Shown here piece by piece: positions 44,309 through 57,220 of a stretch of DNA of 64,000 nucleotides; the stretch's first letter is position 1, and each line of letters starts with the position of its first letter. The notes beneath the pieces are model-generated. The model ran no database searches. It worked only from the letters and a program-made list of their open reading frames with translations, and was not told where the DNA came from. The position numbers and the translations under genes are program-made. The stretch is from Scatophagus argus (Eukaryota > Chordata > Actinopteri > Scatophagidae), in NCBI RefSeq assembly GCF_020382885.2, contig NC_058515.1, positions 5,625,223 to 5,689,222 of the forward strand. The letters run 5' to 3'.

Positions 44309-47300
44309 TCTGTTTCGGTTATACCTTTTATGATTGGTTAAAAGCCAGCAACTTTCATGGCTGTGTGTGAAAGCTTGAGCTGCCTGCTGCTCTGCAAGCG
44401 TTTTAGAGTTTGAACAGCTGTAGATAAACCGAAGGTGGAATACCTGGCTACAGATATTGTCGTTGCATTATGGATTGAAATTTACGAGGTTTTTTGTGTG
44501 TGGGTGTGTATTCCTGCTACAAACGCAGTATGCAGTGTGAGCTTTCACACATAGCTCCTGTTTTTCCCTTTCCTACTTCTTGGTTCAGTGTCCAAGCCAT
44601 CATTTCTTATTCTCTTATCCCAGTCAATGGTAACCATTAGTAGCTCCCAGTTAAGAGCAAGCATTGCTGACATTGTCTACCACTGCACTGAGCCTCATCC
44701 CACCGCCTCTCATCTTCTGACGTGCTATACTGTACTGAATCATTGGGCAGCACTTCTCAAACTTTGGACATAAAACTGCTTGCTGACGAAAGGCTGTATT
44801 ATAGAAACTTACTACCTCAAGTCAAGGTTGCTCAAGCTTAAGGATGTAGTGGTAAATACTGAATCATGTGAATAAATCAGTGTCCTCATTCAAATTACCA
44901 CATACACTACACAGTTAGGATTTTTAAGCTTTGGTCAGTTTCTGTTATACAGCCCCTGATTTCTTTGGGAACCTCATATTTCGACTAATAACTTGTTTCA
45001 CTGAACTGGCTCACCAGGATTAAACTGAATGTGTCCTCACATTTGAGTCCCACAAAAAGAAGTCTGAGAAGTGCTGCTATAATGTAATGTCACCTGATGT
45101 GTTGCAAGTTGTATGCACATATGACTTGTAAGTTATGTTTTCTAACGAAAGCACAGCAGCAACTGCACTTTCTTGAACCACATCGGCCCATAATACTGCT
45201 GTTATTAAAGTCGGTCCACTATTAGCGCTACCTGTTTTGATTTGAGGTCTCCCTTGCTTTTAAATTTTGTAACTTATGAGAAAGGATGTTTTCTTGATTA
45301 GGCTTTCTCTTTTCTCTCGGTGAAATAGGTTTAAAAAAAAAAAAAGCATCCAACCCAGACAAGAATCCCAGTATGACCCTGTTGTTCATTCAGATATTAA
45401 TCTTGCTCTGACCGTCAGCCATATTCCCTTAGGAGAAGTACATGTCATGAACTGAGATTCTGATTTCTGCTTCACTGCAGTCTTTATGAAATCATTCACA
45501 TATTTTCTCTCTTTTTCCTTCTCTTGTTTTCATGCTTAGAGACACAGCTCTCATAATGTGTTTTCCCAGATTTCAGTTCTGTAAAATTGCATCCCCTCTT
45601 TCCGTTTTTCCTGTTTGTGCCTCCGTTCTCACTCCATATCCTAAAAGCAGTGAACGATGACTTGCAGACCAATTTATGTTGTGCTCCTATTTAGTCACCT
45701 TTGTACAATGGCGTTACTCGTGCTTGCCTCTTCATTCGCTCTGTTTCCAAGAGGTACTAATGATAACCAAGTTGATGTTGACGCGATCTTTAGCTGTATT
45801 TAAAAAAAAAAAAAGAATAATAATAAAACCATCCCTCATCCCTTTCTCTTACATATTCTGTTAGCATGAGCAAATCATATTGATTTAACATGGATGAGGA
45901 TTGGTAGAAGTCACCACTTCATTATGTGGCTGTTTGAAGCTGATGAATGCTGTTAACTTGGAGGAAGAAACATGGAATGGATGGATGATGGAAGTAATGC
46001 AGAGCACTGAAGGTGTTATGTCATTATTCCTCCTCCTCCTTGTCAGTTGTCAACTGTTTTCCCAGCCCACCGTCATTGGTCTGCATGATTACGATTTAAA
46101 AATGTTTTAACAAAACACGTGGTCTAAATGAGGATTAAACGACAGCATCACTGCTGCCGAACTTCAGCATTGCTGTTTCAACTCGTGTCCAAAATGTGGA
46201 TGTAATAGCATTACTTAAATATTTCATACAAACCTCCCGTGAATATTGCTGCATGTTTAGAAATATGTGAAAGGTGGAGAGTGAAATTTAAAAGTTAATG
46301 CTGAAGTTTGGTCTTCCTTAAAGCATCTTGGCACAAAGTTGGGAACTGTGCACCTGCTGAAAAGATGCTTGTAGGAGTTCCACTTTTAGACACCACTTTA
46401 CTAGTCAACCTAGAAAGGCTGCTGTAACCACCTTGACTTTGTTGATTCCATCTGTTTTGCACAAAACCTTCAGGTTATTTTCGGACAGTTTGGAGTGCAA
46501 GTCAGCTGGGTTAGAAGCCCTATCTAGAAACCACTATATAAAACCCTTTAATATCAGGGCTGTTGTCAGTTTGTACAGGTTTTACTTGTGAGCTGCAGGA
46601 GTAAAAAGACATTACTGGGGGTGTAAAGATTCCTAGTGTGGCTGTGAGGAGCTTCATTTGGAAGTGTTTTTTAAGACAAGATAGGCCTTTATGAGTCACG
46701 CAGTGGGGAAATTCTAAAAAAGGATTGGAGTCTGGTCAAAGTATGTGAAACGGGAGACTGAAATGTGAAGTTTTTAGAAACATCTAAATACTGAAATCAT
46801 TTGTGTTATACGAGAACAAAATATTATTTATCTACAAAAAACCCTTTTGGATGACCAAGTCCAAATCCTTGGGTGAAAGTCACTGGCTGGCTGGAGTAAA
46901 TAATAAAAAAAAATGCAGCATCACCTAAAGATGGCATATTGGTGTCTCATGCTTGTTTGATCATGATGAACAAAAAGTAATTCAACAACATATTGCTTGT
47001 TCAGTGCTAGACTACCTTCTGATAAGTACAGTAAATGATTTTTTGTACTGCATAGGTTACAATAAAAAAAGGTTGTTATACATAGGGGTAGTATATCAAC
47101 TTACTGACAGTCTCTCTCTCAGGTTACTCAAACATAATTGAACCTCATCTGTTTCATTTTAACAGCCGTGTTGTCAGTTAGCTGTTCACTGCATTGGATT
47201 GGCTGCAGCACAGATGTAGAGTCAGTTTTTGTTTGTATGTCAGGGCATAGTATTTCAAGAAAGTCAAGAGTGTCTGAAATTCTACTTTTACCACAACAAA

Positions 47301-47815
47301 GGAAATTGACAACACTGATTGCTTTTCCACTGTAAAATATGATAAAATTAAATCCTGATCTCCTTTGCCTTGTGAAGATAAACATGCCACAAAGGTTGAA
47401 CTGACCCTAGATCAGTGCTTCATTGTTACATCAATCCAGAAAGGTGGGCTTTTTTTGTTTGTTTTTTTAAAGGCTCACTGGAAGTAAAAATGCATTTGTG
47501 AAAATATCTTCAGTTTGAAAATGAGCCTAAACATGACCAGTTTAATTTTATGTCGGTGGTTGCATACCCTCACAAAATCACAGATCTTTCTCTCCTCTTT
47601 CTGTATATACAGTATATAAGCTGTTGTGGATCCATCTTCATTTTCATTTCTTGGCCTTTTACAGGTAAAACACTTTTAAACATGATGTTAAAGAAAAACT
47701 CCATGTTTGAGAGTGAGTGTTGCAGTCCTGTTCATAAATGACATTGAAAGGGAAAGTCATTATGCCTTGTCAGTGTTTTATTTGTATGTTCCAAATAAAG
47801 GAAAGTTGTTTGACT
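44309..47815 (+). other. naa40: naa40 3' UTR (extent inferred)
   Basis: No coding exon follows the naa40 stop until b3gat3. The AATAAA at 47,794-47,799 is followed by a TG/T-rich stretch, a good polyadenylation context, giving a 3.5-kb UTR; human NAA40 also has a UTR of several kb. Earlier sites (for example near 44,870) may also be used. Confidence 0.5.
47794..47799 (+). promoter_or_regulatory. naa40: candidate polyadenylation signal of naa40
   Basis: AATAAA followed within 30 bases by GTTGTTTGACTTTT, a typical downstream U/GU-rich element. Confidence 0.5.
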
Positions 47816-48773
47816 TTTCAAGAACTGTCCTTTTATTATTGTTTTTTTTTTCTCATTTATAAGGATTTTTTAAGGGACTAAACAGAGGACAGAGGTCCAT
47901 TTCTGCTTAGAAAAGGCAGCAATGAAATAGTATGGATGATTATTCTAAAACTTTAATATGCAATATCTAAATTATGACAGACGTATTACGTCAAACTTTT
48001 CTTATAATGTATTGTTTTTACAAGCAGAAGCATGAACTATTTTTAATTTGCCATTTGCGAAGTAAGAATATTACATTAACCAACAGTTTTGATTAATAGC
48101 GACTATGTGGAAATCAGCAGGAACTCTCATCATTGTCCAAGTTCTGAGGGGACTTGCTATTATGTTGCACTGCAACCGGAAGTTGTTGGTACATTGCTTC
48201 AAAAAATGTCCTAGCTATGCCGAATGAATGGATGCTGTGATGCACTGAGGTGCCTTTGCTTACATCTGTCCAAGATGACATGAAGCTTTAAGCTCATAAC
48301 TCAAATATATCGAACCTATCTTCCACGATTTCCCGCCTCTGGTACGTGCACCAACAAGTTAGTCGAGCTTTTTTTCTGTTGAAAACAAATTGCCAGCGTA
48401 GCTTAGCTAACATTGTCTTTATCATCAAGTTCAGTTCATGTTCATATGAGCCGACCTGCCCTGGAATAGCCTACATAACTCCATCCTGAGCTTCAGTGTT
48501 TTACAGTCAGTCTCAGAGACTTTAGGGTTAATTTTGCTGAATGGGAATGCTAACCATTTTAGCTAACGTTAGCTGTCTAGCTGAATGTTGAGTGCCAGTT
48601 GAGAAACTGAATTTTGGCACATATTTAACAACCCATCTGAAAATGTTTAGGCCCTCAGTTACAGTCCCCATAGATATAACAGAAAAAATAACAACTGATG
48701 GAAGAATAGACTATTCTCACTGTTTTGTAACAAACATTGTTTTTCTCTGTGTCACATATTGTCATTCTTTTAG
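47816..48773 (+). other. b3gat3: b3gat3 upstream region and likely non-coding first exon
   Basis: An acceptor (CATTCTTTTAG, ending 48,773) lies 14 bases before the b3gat3 ATG, so a 5' UTR exon should be upstream. A candidate is the stretch ending CCCGCCTCTG before GTACGTGC at about 48,341. The palindromic TTAGCTAACGTTAGCT lies near 48,558-48,573. No TATA box was identified. Confidence 0.35.
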
Positions 48774-48787
48774 TTGTTCGGGGTACC

Positions 48788-50978
48788 ATGGCAACGAGGA
48801 TGAAGCTGAAGCTGAAGACTGTGTTTGTGCTCTACTTCATGGTCTCCCTCCTGGGCCTCATCTATGCACTGATGCAGCTTGGTAAATTGTCACCACACAG
48901 TCTTAATCCAGACTTATAAAATAAAATGTGCCCAACAATCTCAGTTCAGTCTGACAGGGATGAGAAAATGGACTAAAAGTAAATTGGTCTGACAAAAAGA
49001 CAACTTTGCAATGAGTTTCAATAGAAATAAATACATGCACTACATGGATATACCACTAACTGTTACACTTTGCAGGTCAGCGCTGCGACTGCACAGAGCA
49101 TGACATGACTAAAGACCGCACTATATCTCGGCTGCGCGGGGAATTACATCGGCTTCAGGAGCAGATAAGAAAGTCAGAGGCGACCAAACAACCCCAGAAA
49201 CAGGCGGCCAAGCCCTCTCTGCCCACTATCTTCGTCATCACCCCGACATACGCAAGGTACGAAGAACACAGGTTCTTAACTTGGTTGCTGCTCACCACCC
49301 GCCCCCCCACTTTACACACAAAACCCACCATTCCTCTTATTTCCAGGCTCGTGCAGAAGGCTGAGCTGACTCGTTTGTCCCAGACCTTCCTCCATGTGCC
49401 TCAGCTCCACTGGATCGTGGTGGAGGACTCGCCGCACAAGACGCCACTGGTGACTGAACTTTTGCTGAAAAGTGGTCTGACCTATACACACCTACACATG
49501 CCCACTGCCAAGGACCGCAAATTGCAGGAGGTGGGCAGAGATGACCGGGATTTGTGATTTGTTTTAGAAATAAAATCCGTAGTTGTTTTTGCCTCCTTAA
49601 ATTGAAATCATATGCAGATTTCAACAAATTGATTTTCAGTATTTTTCCTCATTTACCTTTAAACTTTCAGTGTGAATGCTCACTCTTCTCCTCAGGGTGA
49701 CCCCAGCTGGCTGAAGCCTCGTGGAGTCGAGCAGAGGAATGAAGGTCTGCGGTGGCTCAGAGAGGACAGAAGGGCTCAGCCAGGAGGGGACAGCCAGCAG
49801 GGAGTGGTTTACTTCGCTGATGATGATAACACATACAGCCTGCAGATATTTGAAGAGGTGGGTGTGAACGTGTGTGTTTTCTTGATTCTCAGCAGTGGGC
49901 TGGTGGTGCACCAAAGTCTACAAAGTCTACAGCTGAGGACGTGTCTGTTTTAAATGTGATTCCACAATTGGAATAGTAAAACAAATGTCCTTGTTTTGTC
50001 TCAGATGAGGAGTACCCAGCGAGTGTCAGTGTGGCCCGTGGGACTGGTTGGAGGGATGAAATATGAGAGGCCTGTGGTTGAAGGAGGAAAGGTAGGTTCT
50101 TGTTATGTTCTGTGGAGATGAAGGAACAATCCAACACTGAGAAGTCTTCCAAGTGCTTCATTTAAATAAACCGTGAAATTCAATCAATTTTCCATGAATC
50201 CAGAAGGAGCTTAGTGTCTTTTATATGAAATCATAATAAAATTAAACATGGTATAAAGATTAGGCCTCAAATTATTGTATTGTGATGTGTTACCAAAAGA
50301 TTCACTCAAGTCTGTAATTTTTTTTTCAAGTGTTTTCAGATGCATCTCACAAAAATGTTGTCCAGTCACATTTTCCCTCTCATATTTGTTGCTAGGCAGT
50401 ACATCTGTGGGATCTGTGTCAGCAGTTCTTTTGTTGTTAAGCTCAGTTGCAGTTGTAGAAACGCTTATTTCAGAATATTGTGTTTGTGTTTTTAATGTTT
50501 CTTCTAAGGTGGTTCGCTTCCATACCGGCTGGCGCCCCAGTCGCCCCTTCCCAATGGACATGGCTGGCTTTGCTGTGTCTCTCAAACTGGTCCTGGCCAA
50601 TCCAGAAGCTTGTTTTGATGGCGAGGCTCCGATGGGCTTCCTGGAAAGCAGCCTCCTTCAGGGATTGGTTACTATGGATGAGCTGGAGCCCAAAGCGGAC
50701 AACTGCTCTAAAGTATGAGCGTGTGATAAAGAGAGAGTGAGGATTTGAAAGAATGAGTGGAAGATGTCTGTGTGTGTTTAATGTCCTGAGTAGAGAAGAG
50801 GCTTTGTTATGTGTTGCAGTTTAGAGTTGATGAAAGTAGCACAGTGTGCAAAAAAAAAAACATTGTGTGTGTCTTGTAGGTGCTGGTGTGGCACACACGG
50901 ACAGAGAAACCGAAGATGAAGAGAGAAGAGGCTCTGCAGGCTCAGGGATTGGGTTCAGACCCTGCAGTGGAGGTCTGA
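48788..50978 (+). CDS. b3gat3: galactosylgalactosylxylosylprotein 3-beta-glucuronosyltransferase 3 (GlcAT-I), complete
   Basis: Adds glucuronic acid from UDP-GlcA to finish the GAG-protein linker of proteoglycans; Golgi type II membrane protein. Seven coding exons: 48788-48881, 49076-49256, 49347-49530, 49696-49857, 50005-50091, 50509-50712, 50880-50978. They total 1011 nt, 336 aa (human 335). [10 protein letters not shown] precedes a membrane anchor at about 11-31, then a coiled stem and the GT43 catalytic domain from [10 protein letters not shown]. The Mn/UDP-binding DDD motif (YFADDDNTY) is at 195-197, the catalytic Glu in LESSLL at about 282, a sequon NCSK at about 301, and WHTRTEKPK near the end. 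Two start codons exist: the first (48,788) has a strong context (ACCATGG); the second (48,800) matches the human start MKLKLK. Confidence 0.97.
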
Positions 50979-50980
50979 AG

Positions 50981-51016
<36 letters not shown>

Positions 51017-52485
51017 GCGTACTCTGCTGTTTAATGCTGCACATTTAACTTTGTGTTGTAAATACTGTAAAACAGAAAAATATTACATTTAAACATTTAA
51101 ATTCAACCGGTTATGTCTGTTGTTTTGTGTCAGGTAGTAGATGTACGTGTGAGTGAGTGGTGTTAAAGCTGTGCAGACTGAATGTGAGTGTACCTATCAG
51201 GGTTTTCTTTTATTGTAGTCAGTTTAGTTGTCTTTGTCCAGCAGTACAGTGGATTGGGACTGGATGAGGAGTTTTAACAGTCGCCTCATGGGGGCGTCAG
51301 ATTTTAATTTTGCTAAACTGTACTATTTCATAAAACACTGTGGGCTGAAGCTAGAGGATCTTGTTACAGATGTCCAGTCTTATATCATTTGTAGAGAACA
51401 TGTGTTAACTTGTGCTCAGTGGAAATCCTCCAGCGTAAATTGTTTCTGACAGCAGTTAAGATATTTAGAGCTACACCAAGTCTGGCTCCTTTCTCTGGTT
51501 GGATCAGGTCTGTAACCAGCTGCTTGACTGATTTCTGAAGGAGATACTGTTGCAGCAGAGCACTTTATTCATGCATGGCTTTTGCCTTGGTGTGATAATG
51601 TCTGTTAACGTGTATTCATCCATGAAGATATTTTTTCTACTCATCAGCAAGAGCATGATAATAATCTCTATACCACCTGTCGAATCAAAATGTCTGCACT
51701 TGCGATCAAAGCAATAGTATTGTGTACAAAGGTGCATTTTTTGACACTAAACAAAATTCAGAATATCAAAAGCTGCAAAACTCACGGTTTATTTCAAAAA
51801 TATGCTAAATACCTGTTGCCGTGTATTTATTATGCTCTCATACACCTTTGTTAGAGACAGTCATAACATAACAATTCAGCTTTATTGCTTCTTTTGAGTA
51901 GTACCACAACAACAAGTAGCTCAAGCCCTTTTTTTATGTGCATATTTTTCGTGATGCTTTTTAAAAACATAAGGCTTGTGAAATCTGTTTTAGAAGCCAC
52001 GAGTAAGGGAACAGCACTACCGAAGCTCTTATAACTTCAAAATGCAATAAACAAACACAAAGCGCGTCGTCCATGTTACATTTTCACACTCTGTTGATAA
52101 GAAAAAGACTTGAATTTGCCTTTAACAGGCAGGAAATCCCTGGTACTTTATTACAGTAGCAGTATTCAAGATTATATTTGAAAAAAAAAAAATGCTTCAA
52201 ATATAAATTGTGCTCCTTGAGCTGTGCTTCATTATCTTCCGTGACAGCCCTCAGAAGTAGGAAGAATAAAGAGCAAGATGACATTACAGCTCAAGCAAGT
52301 GCTCCTCAGCTGCTGTTGTATGATACTGTAAAAACAGCTAGTGCCTGCTTAAGTGTAATTAGTGCCTGTAAGTCAATTCTCTACTGGTGTATAATGTATT
52401 TATTACTGTAATATTGTTCTTTATATTGTACAATGTGATAATGTCTGTTATTGGCCTTAAAAATAAAACCTAGCTAATGTAAAGC
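50979..52485 (+). other. b3gat3: b3gat3 3' UTR
   Basis: Begins with an (AC)n run at 50,982-51,014 only a few bases after the stop codon. A good AATAAA at 52,462-52,467 is followed by a TTTTGTTGTTG element, giving a UTR of about 1.5 kb. Confidence 0.6.
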
Positions 52486-53879
52486 ATGTTTTGTTGTTGC
52501 ATTCTGGTCTTTTTGAATCTTCAGTGATTTACGATTATCTCTTCAACTGCCAACGACAGCTCTGTTGGAAAAGAAGGACCCATGGCATCCTAAGAAACGC
52601 AACAGATCTGCAAACATTCGGTCCCGACTGAGTTAGGAAATGAGGAAGAAAAAAAAATCACTGTCATCAACAGTTTGCCTGAAGCGGCAAACCAAGTTAT
52701 GACATTGCAAATTTTGAAAGCAGTCACAATGACTGCCTCGGTAGTTCAAGTGTTAAGAAGGGACTCAAGAGTCCTAACAGAGTAAGACTTTTTATTGTTC
52801 ACCTTCACTACAGATGAAAAGTGACAATGACAAACAGGTTGTCCCTTCCATGTCTTTAAGAGCTTTTTCTCTTTCCGCAACTCATCTTGGATTTTGATTC
52901 CAACTGCTTTAAGGAATGCGGACTTGAAGAAGCTGAATGGCTGTCACGACTGCCTGCTTCAAGTGATTCATTTGAAACGCAGCCAGCTGCACATCTGTTC
53001 CTCGAGTGTGTCAGGTGATGCTTCACTCATGTACAGTGTGAATGTAACATTACATACGTGACAAGTATCACCTGTGTCTGTCTCTTTACGTTCCCAGCAG
53101 TGGCCCAATAAGTGCCGACAGTTCTGAGGTACTCCTTTACTTTGTGTTTTACTTCTGCTGCACTACATGTCAAAAGGAAATGTGTTAGCGTAGTTACTGT
53201 TATCCGTTTGTTTGACAGCTTTAGTTACTGGTCACATTTCAAATAAGAGTTTAGCATAAAAAGTGATCACATTCAGTTAATAAAAAATAATTTCCCGAAG
53301 CTTCAACCGGTGGCTAATCTGATTGAGCTGCGCCGTCATTTCTCACATCACTTTCAGTTGCTGATGGAACTTTTCTCTTTTCTGAAAATATTTCCAATGG
53401 TTTCATTTAAATAATTCTTAGAATCCCAAAGAGGTCAAATGATCCAATATATTCACTAAAAAGAGCAGAACTTTGTTATTTCTACTTTCCCTCTCCCATT
53501 AATCCTTCAGTGACTCATCAGAACAACTTACTTCAAGTGTATTTTGATTATAATAGATTTATACTATTACCTGATTACTTGCATTGTGGTATTGGTGGTA
53601 TTGTTCTCACTAACCTCTCTAATTCTGTGTTTTAGGCTTTCCCTCTGCTTGATTTTCTCAAGTTTCACCACATCAAATTCAACACTAATCTAATCAAACA
53701 CAGTATCAAAATGCCAATTTGTCCCTGCTTGACGGTGACTATGGCAACCTGCTCTCTCTGCATCAGGTACCGTCATCAGTGATTAGCCACACGGGCGGAG
53801 GTTCTCTAACCTCAACACAGCTGAGGTCTTAACGGGCTTGTGTGACTGACAGCTGTTACGCCCTCACCTGCTGGGCGAC

Positions 53880-53886
53880 TATATAT
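53880..53886 (+). promoter_or_regulatory. orphan TATA-type promoter candidate
   Basis: CTATATATGG follows GCGACT in an otherwise ordinary intergenic stretch. About 55-60 bases downstream a short ORF begins ATGAAGGTGTACTTG and soon ends. It might be an upstream start for the C11orf86-like gene or be spurious. Confidence 0.25.
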
Positions 53887-54833
53887 GGAGTGTGAGTCCA
53901 CCTCATCGCCAACGCACACTCACACAGAGCCTATAATATGAAGGTGTACTTGAACATGATTAAGAGAAGCTGAAGTCATAGAGTCAGATGCACGCCACCT
54001 TGTGATGAGTCACTCATGAGTGAACACACACACCTCTAGACCAGACTGCTTGTGACTGTAGAAAGTAGTTTAATTACTGTGACCTTTAAACTGTCATCAT
54101 CTTCACCTTATGTTTTCACCCTTAATAACATTTATCACCTTTCATTTAACCTGTTTGTCTCTCTGAGTGTGTTTTCCTGATGCCGGCGTGTCCTCGCACA
54201 GCATGCATGTGTGTGCATGTACCAGAAGGTGTGTGAGTACTGTACATCCTGAAGCTGACTTAAGAAAAACAGGCATGCAGATAATTACCCAATACACACA
54301 CACATACACACAGCTGAGCTGCTCCTCCTCCCTGTCCCACCCAGACACATTGTTTACCATCCAAAAGGAAAGATAACATTCAGTGACCAACCTCATTCTA
54401 TTTTATCTACATACACAAATACTTTCTATGAAGATACATCAGCTTATCAGTAAAGAATAATATACTGGACACATCAGAGGAGGCAAATGCCTTTAATTTG
54501 GATGCAGCCATTTTGAACTTGGGTCACACAATGCCTCAAAGCCCAAACATATTTTTTTAATTTTGTAAATATAAATTTTGCCATTAAATTCTGGTTAATT
54601 GTTAGGAATTTCATTGATTAAAAAGTATGGCTATTTAAAGAATTTGTCAATAGATGCATCCATGCAACTTCCTATGCCATTTATGTACAGTATGATATGC
54701 TGAGTTATTCATGGGTTATTGGTGAGTCTAGCCTGACCTTTTTTATCAGTTGATTGGTTAAAAAATGAAGGTTAAAAAATAACATCTGAGTTGATATTTG
54801 ATATTTTACAGTTGAAACACTGGAGTGTACAGC

Positions 54834-54931
54834 CATGCTAACAGCTCTGTGATGATGCGCTTAAAGCTAAATGCTGACATCAGAATGCTAACATGCTCAC
54901 AATGACAATGCTAACATGCTGATATTCACCA
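54834..54931. repeat. dispersed repeat with ATGCTAACATGCT motif
   Basis: The phrases AAGCTAAATGCTGACATCAG, ATGCTAACATGCTCACAATG and ACAATGCTAACATGCTGATA match, from memory, a widespread percomorph dispersed repeat. Only the central part is recognisable. Confidence 0.5.
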
Positions 54932-55303
54932 AATCAGCAGATAGTTTGAAAACAAAAGTCTACATGTGTTAAAATACTCCAGGACTGCCTAACAGTTGTG
55001 TTGTCACAGTTCCTTGACAGTTTATTGTTTTTTAACATTAACTTGTTAACAGTTCAGGATGTTCATGGGTAATGATTGACAGATGAGAATAGGACATTTG
55101 CTTCTGTCTGTAAGATGTTTTGTGAGTTTCTGACGGTGTGTGCAGGCACGTTTCCCCCTGTAGCTCATATTTGTGTTACAGATTACAAATCAGAATTTTA
55201 TCTCTAAGTCAATGTGTGCTTAAGGATGTTAAGACGAGGTGTGTGTGGTTAGGTAGAACGAGTCAGAGAGAGACAAAGAGTCCTTGAGAGTGAGAGTGCT
55301 TTG

Positions 55304-55306
<3 letters not shown>

Positions 55307-55349
<43 letters not shown>
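55307..55349. repeat. (TG)n microsatellite
   Basis: About 20 TG units just upstream of the likely first exon of the following gene. Confidence 0.95.
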
Positions 55350-55350
<1 letters not shown>

Positions 55351-56879
55351 TGCCCTGTTTGTTTTGGTGACGACAGAACTGCAGGTTCAGGCAGGGTGGG
55401 TGTGTGACGTTGTGTGTTAGGGGAGTATCCTGAGCTTCAAACTCTGTGTCATTCACTTAGACTCTCACAACCACAGGAGAGATATTGTTCACTGGTGCTC
55501 ACACACTCACTCACACACATACACAGAGACAAGAGATCAGGTAAGACTTGAAACTCGTTCTTATCTTAAAAGTTTCTGCATTTTTCTTCTTGCTGCGCTA
55601 TGACATCCTTTCAAGATTATCATGTGTCTATAAGTTACTTTATGTAAGAACAGAAGTGAGAGTGTATATGGCAGGATATTAAATTAATTTCTCTCATTCT
55701 TTTGATTTGCCTGATTTTTCTCAAATGTTTGTCTACATTCTCAACACTGTGTCATAAAATTTTAGTCTTGTCTTTTGTTTTCTGCTTTCTTATTATGTTT
55801 GCCATTTGTGTCTATATATTATGTTAACTCTCGTGCAATAACACATTTCTCTCTCTCTCTTTACTCTGAAATCTTTGATTTTGGGCTGATGTGAGATGGC
55901 TTAGCTTAGCAGCCAAAAATAATTTGTCCCTGCACAACACAAAGGCTATATGGCTAACTATTGCGTTTTTGTATTCATTTTATTTCTTTTTTAGTAATGA
56001 TGTTGTCTTAATTATTACTTAGCTGTTATTATTTAAGCAAATGTTAATTTTATCCACTCACTGATACCTGGGTCCCATAGAGGTCTATGAAAAAACACAT
56101 CATTTTAATTTAAGACCATTCAATGAAATGTAAATTGTAAAGCTTATATGACCAATTTAAACAGTCATCTTAAAATGCTTTCGAGTATGCTAACAAGCTA
56201 TAACTAATGCAAGGCTTCCCTGGAACTTCTCACTTTACTTACTTGGTTCAGCATTTTGTGCCATAATATTTTGTCAGCTAAAACTAGAAGACCAGAGGGT
56301 AAAAACAAATTAGCTTCGGGGCAGATAAATTCATAGTCAAATGCAGAAACTGACAGCAAAGTCGAAAGTGTATTCCAGTAGAGCAGTATTTGTGCATACT
56401 TGCATCTTATGTAAGACTGGGTTGTGAAGGGTTTAAAGTGTAATTGCCCCTGAATCAAAGTACTTTGCTGTCTATGTGTTGAAGCATTTTTCACCTCTGG
56501 CAACAAGAACCCGATCAGTCACAAACGTTGGCTGCAGCAAAAGGCGTTTTACTCTTGTTGGCTGATGGACAATAACCTGCTGTGACACTCATATCCCTTA
56601 ACCCTTGTTGTTTATGTAAAAATTGGCGAATTTGAACTCAGACACATTTGATATTATTGGGAATGTGCCAACAGCTAGGCTGACTTTGACAGTGAGAGAT
56701 AATCAATATGAAGTCATTGATTTTGGCAGCTGTACAGCATCCAACTGGTTAAATCAGTGTCAAAGTCTGAGTGTGTGTGTGTTCATGTGTATGCATGCAA
56801 GAACACTGTGTCTTTAGATTTGACATTCAGTTATCATCACAACCCTGATAACAGTGACTGTGACCTGCCCATTAGTCGG

Positions 56880-56880
<1 letters not shown>

Positions 56881-56917
<37 letters not shown>
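56881..56917. repeat. (CA)n microsatellite
   Basis: About 18 CA units in the presumed 5' intron of the C11orf86-like gene. Confidence 0.95.
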
Positions 56918-56920
<3 letters not shown>

Positions 56921-57220
56921 AACACAAAGAACTGCTACTATTGCATTTCTCTTCACTATTTACACCATTTTAACCTCTATCACATTTCTAAAACTTTGGC
57001 TCATATGAAATTCTCTGAGATCTACTATGAAATGATTAGGACAGTGTGTGTAAAAGAAGAATACCCAAAGACTGAAGGTGAGGGCAGAATTATGTAATAA
57101 CATTAATCTCTAATCTTTAACCCCCCTTATCTTAGGTAACAAAAAAAAGGAGCTGTGAAGTCGGAAAACAGACATACAGAACACGAGAAGTGAAAGAGAG
57201 AAGAGACAGAAAGAGAAAAG

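Larger units (their letters stand above)
52486..55440. other. intergenic stretch between b3gat3 and the C11orf86-like gene
   Basis: No gene recognised. It contains a TATA-type element at 53,880-53,886, a dispersed repeat at 54,834-54,931 and a (TG)n at 55,307-55,349. The minus-strand ORFs here are short and unremarkable. Confidence 0.5.

Noticed and set aside
44309-48000. A cox8a gene after naa40, as in human
   Set aside because: No COX8-like exon or mitochondrial presequence was found; the stretch looks like the naa40 3' UTR.
50275-50718. 147-codon frame over a b3gat3 exon
   Set aside because: Only the part from 50,509 is coding; the front is intron read in the same frame.
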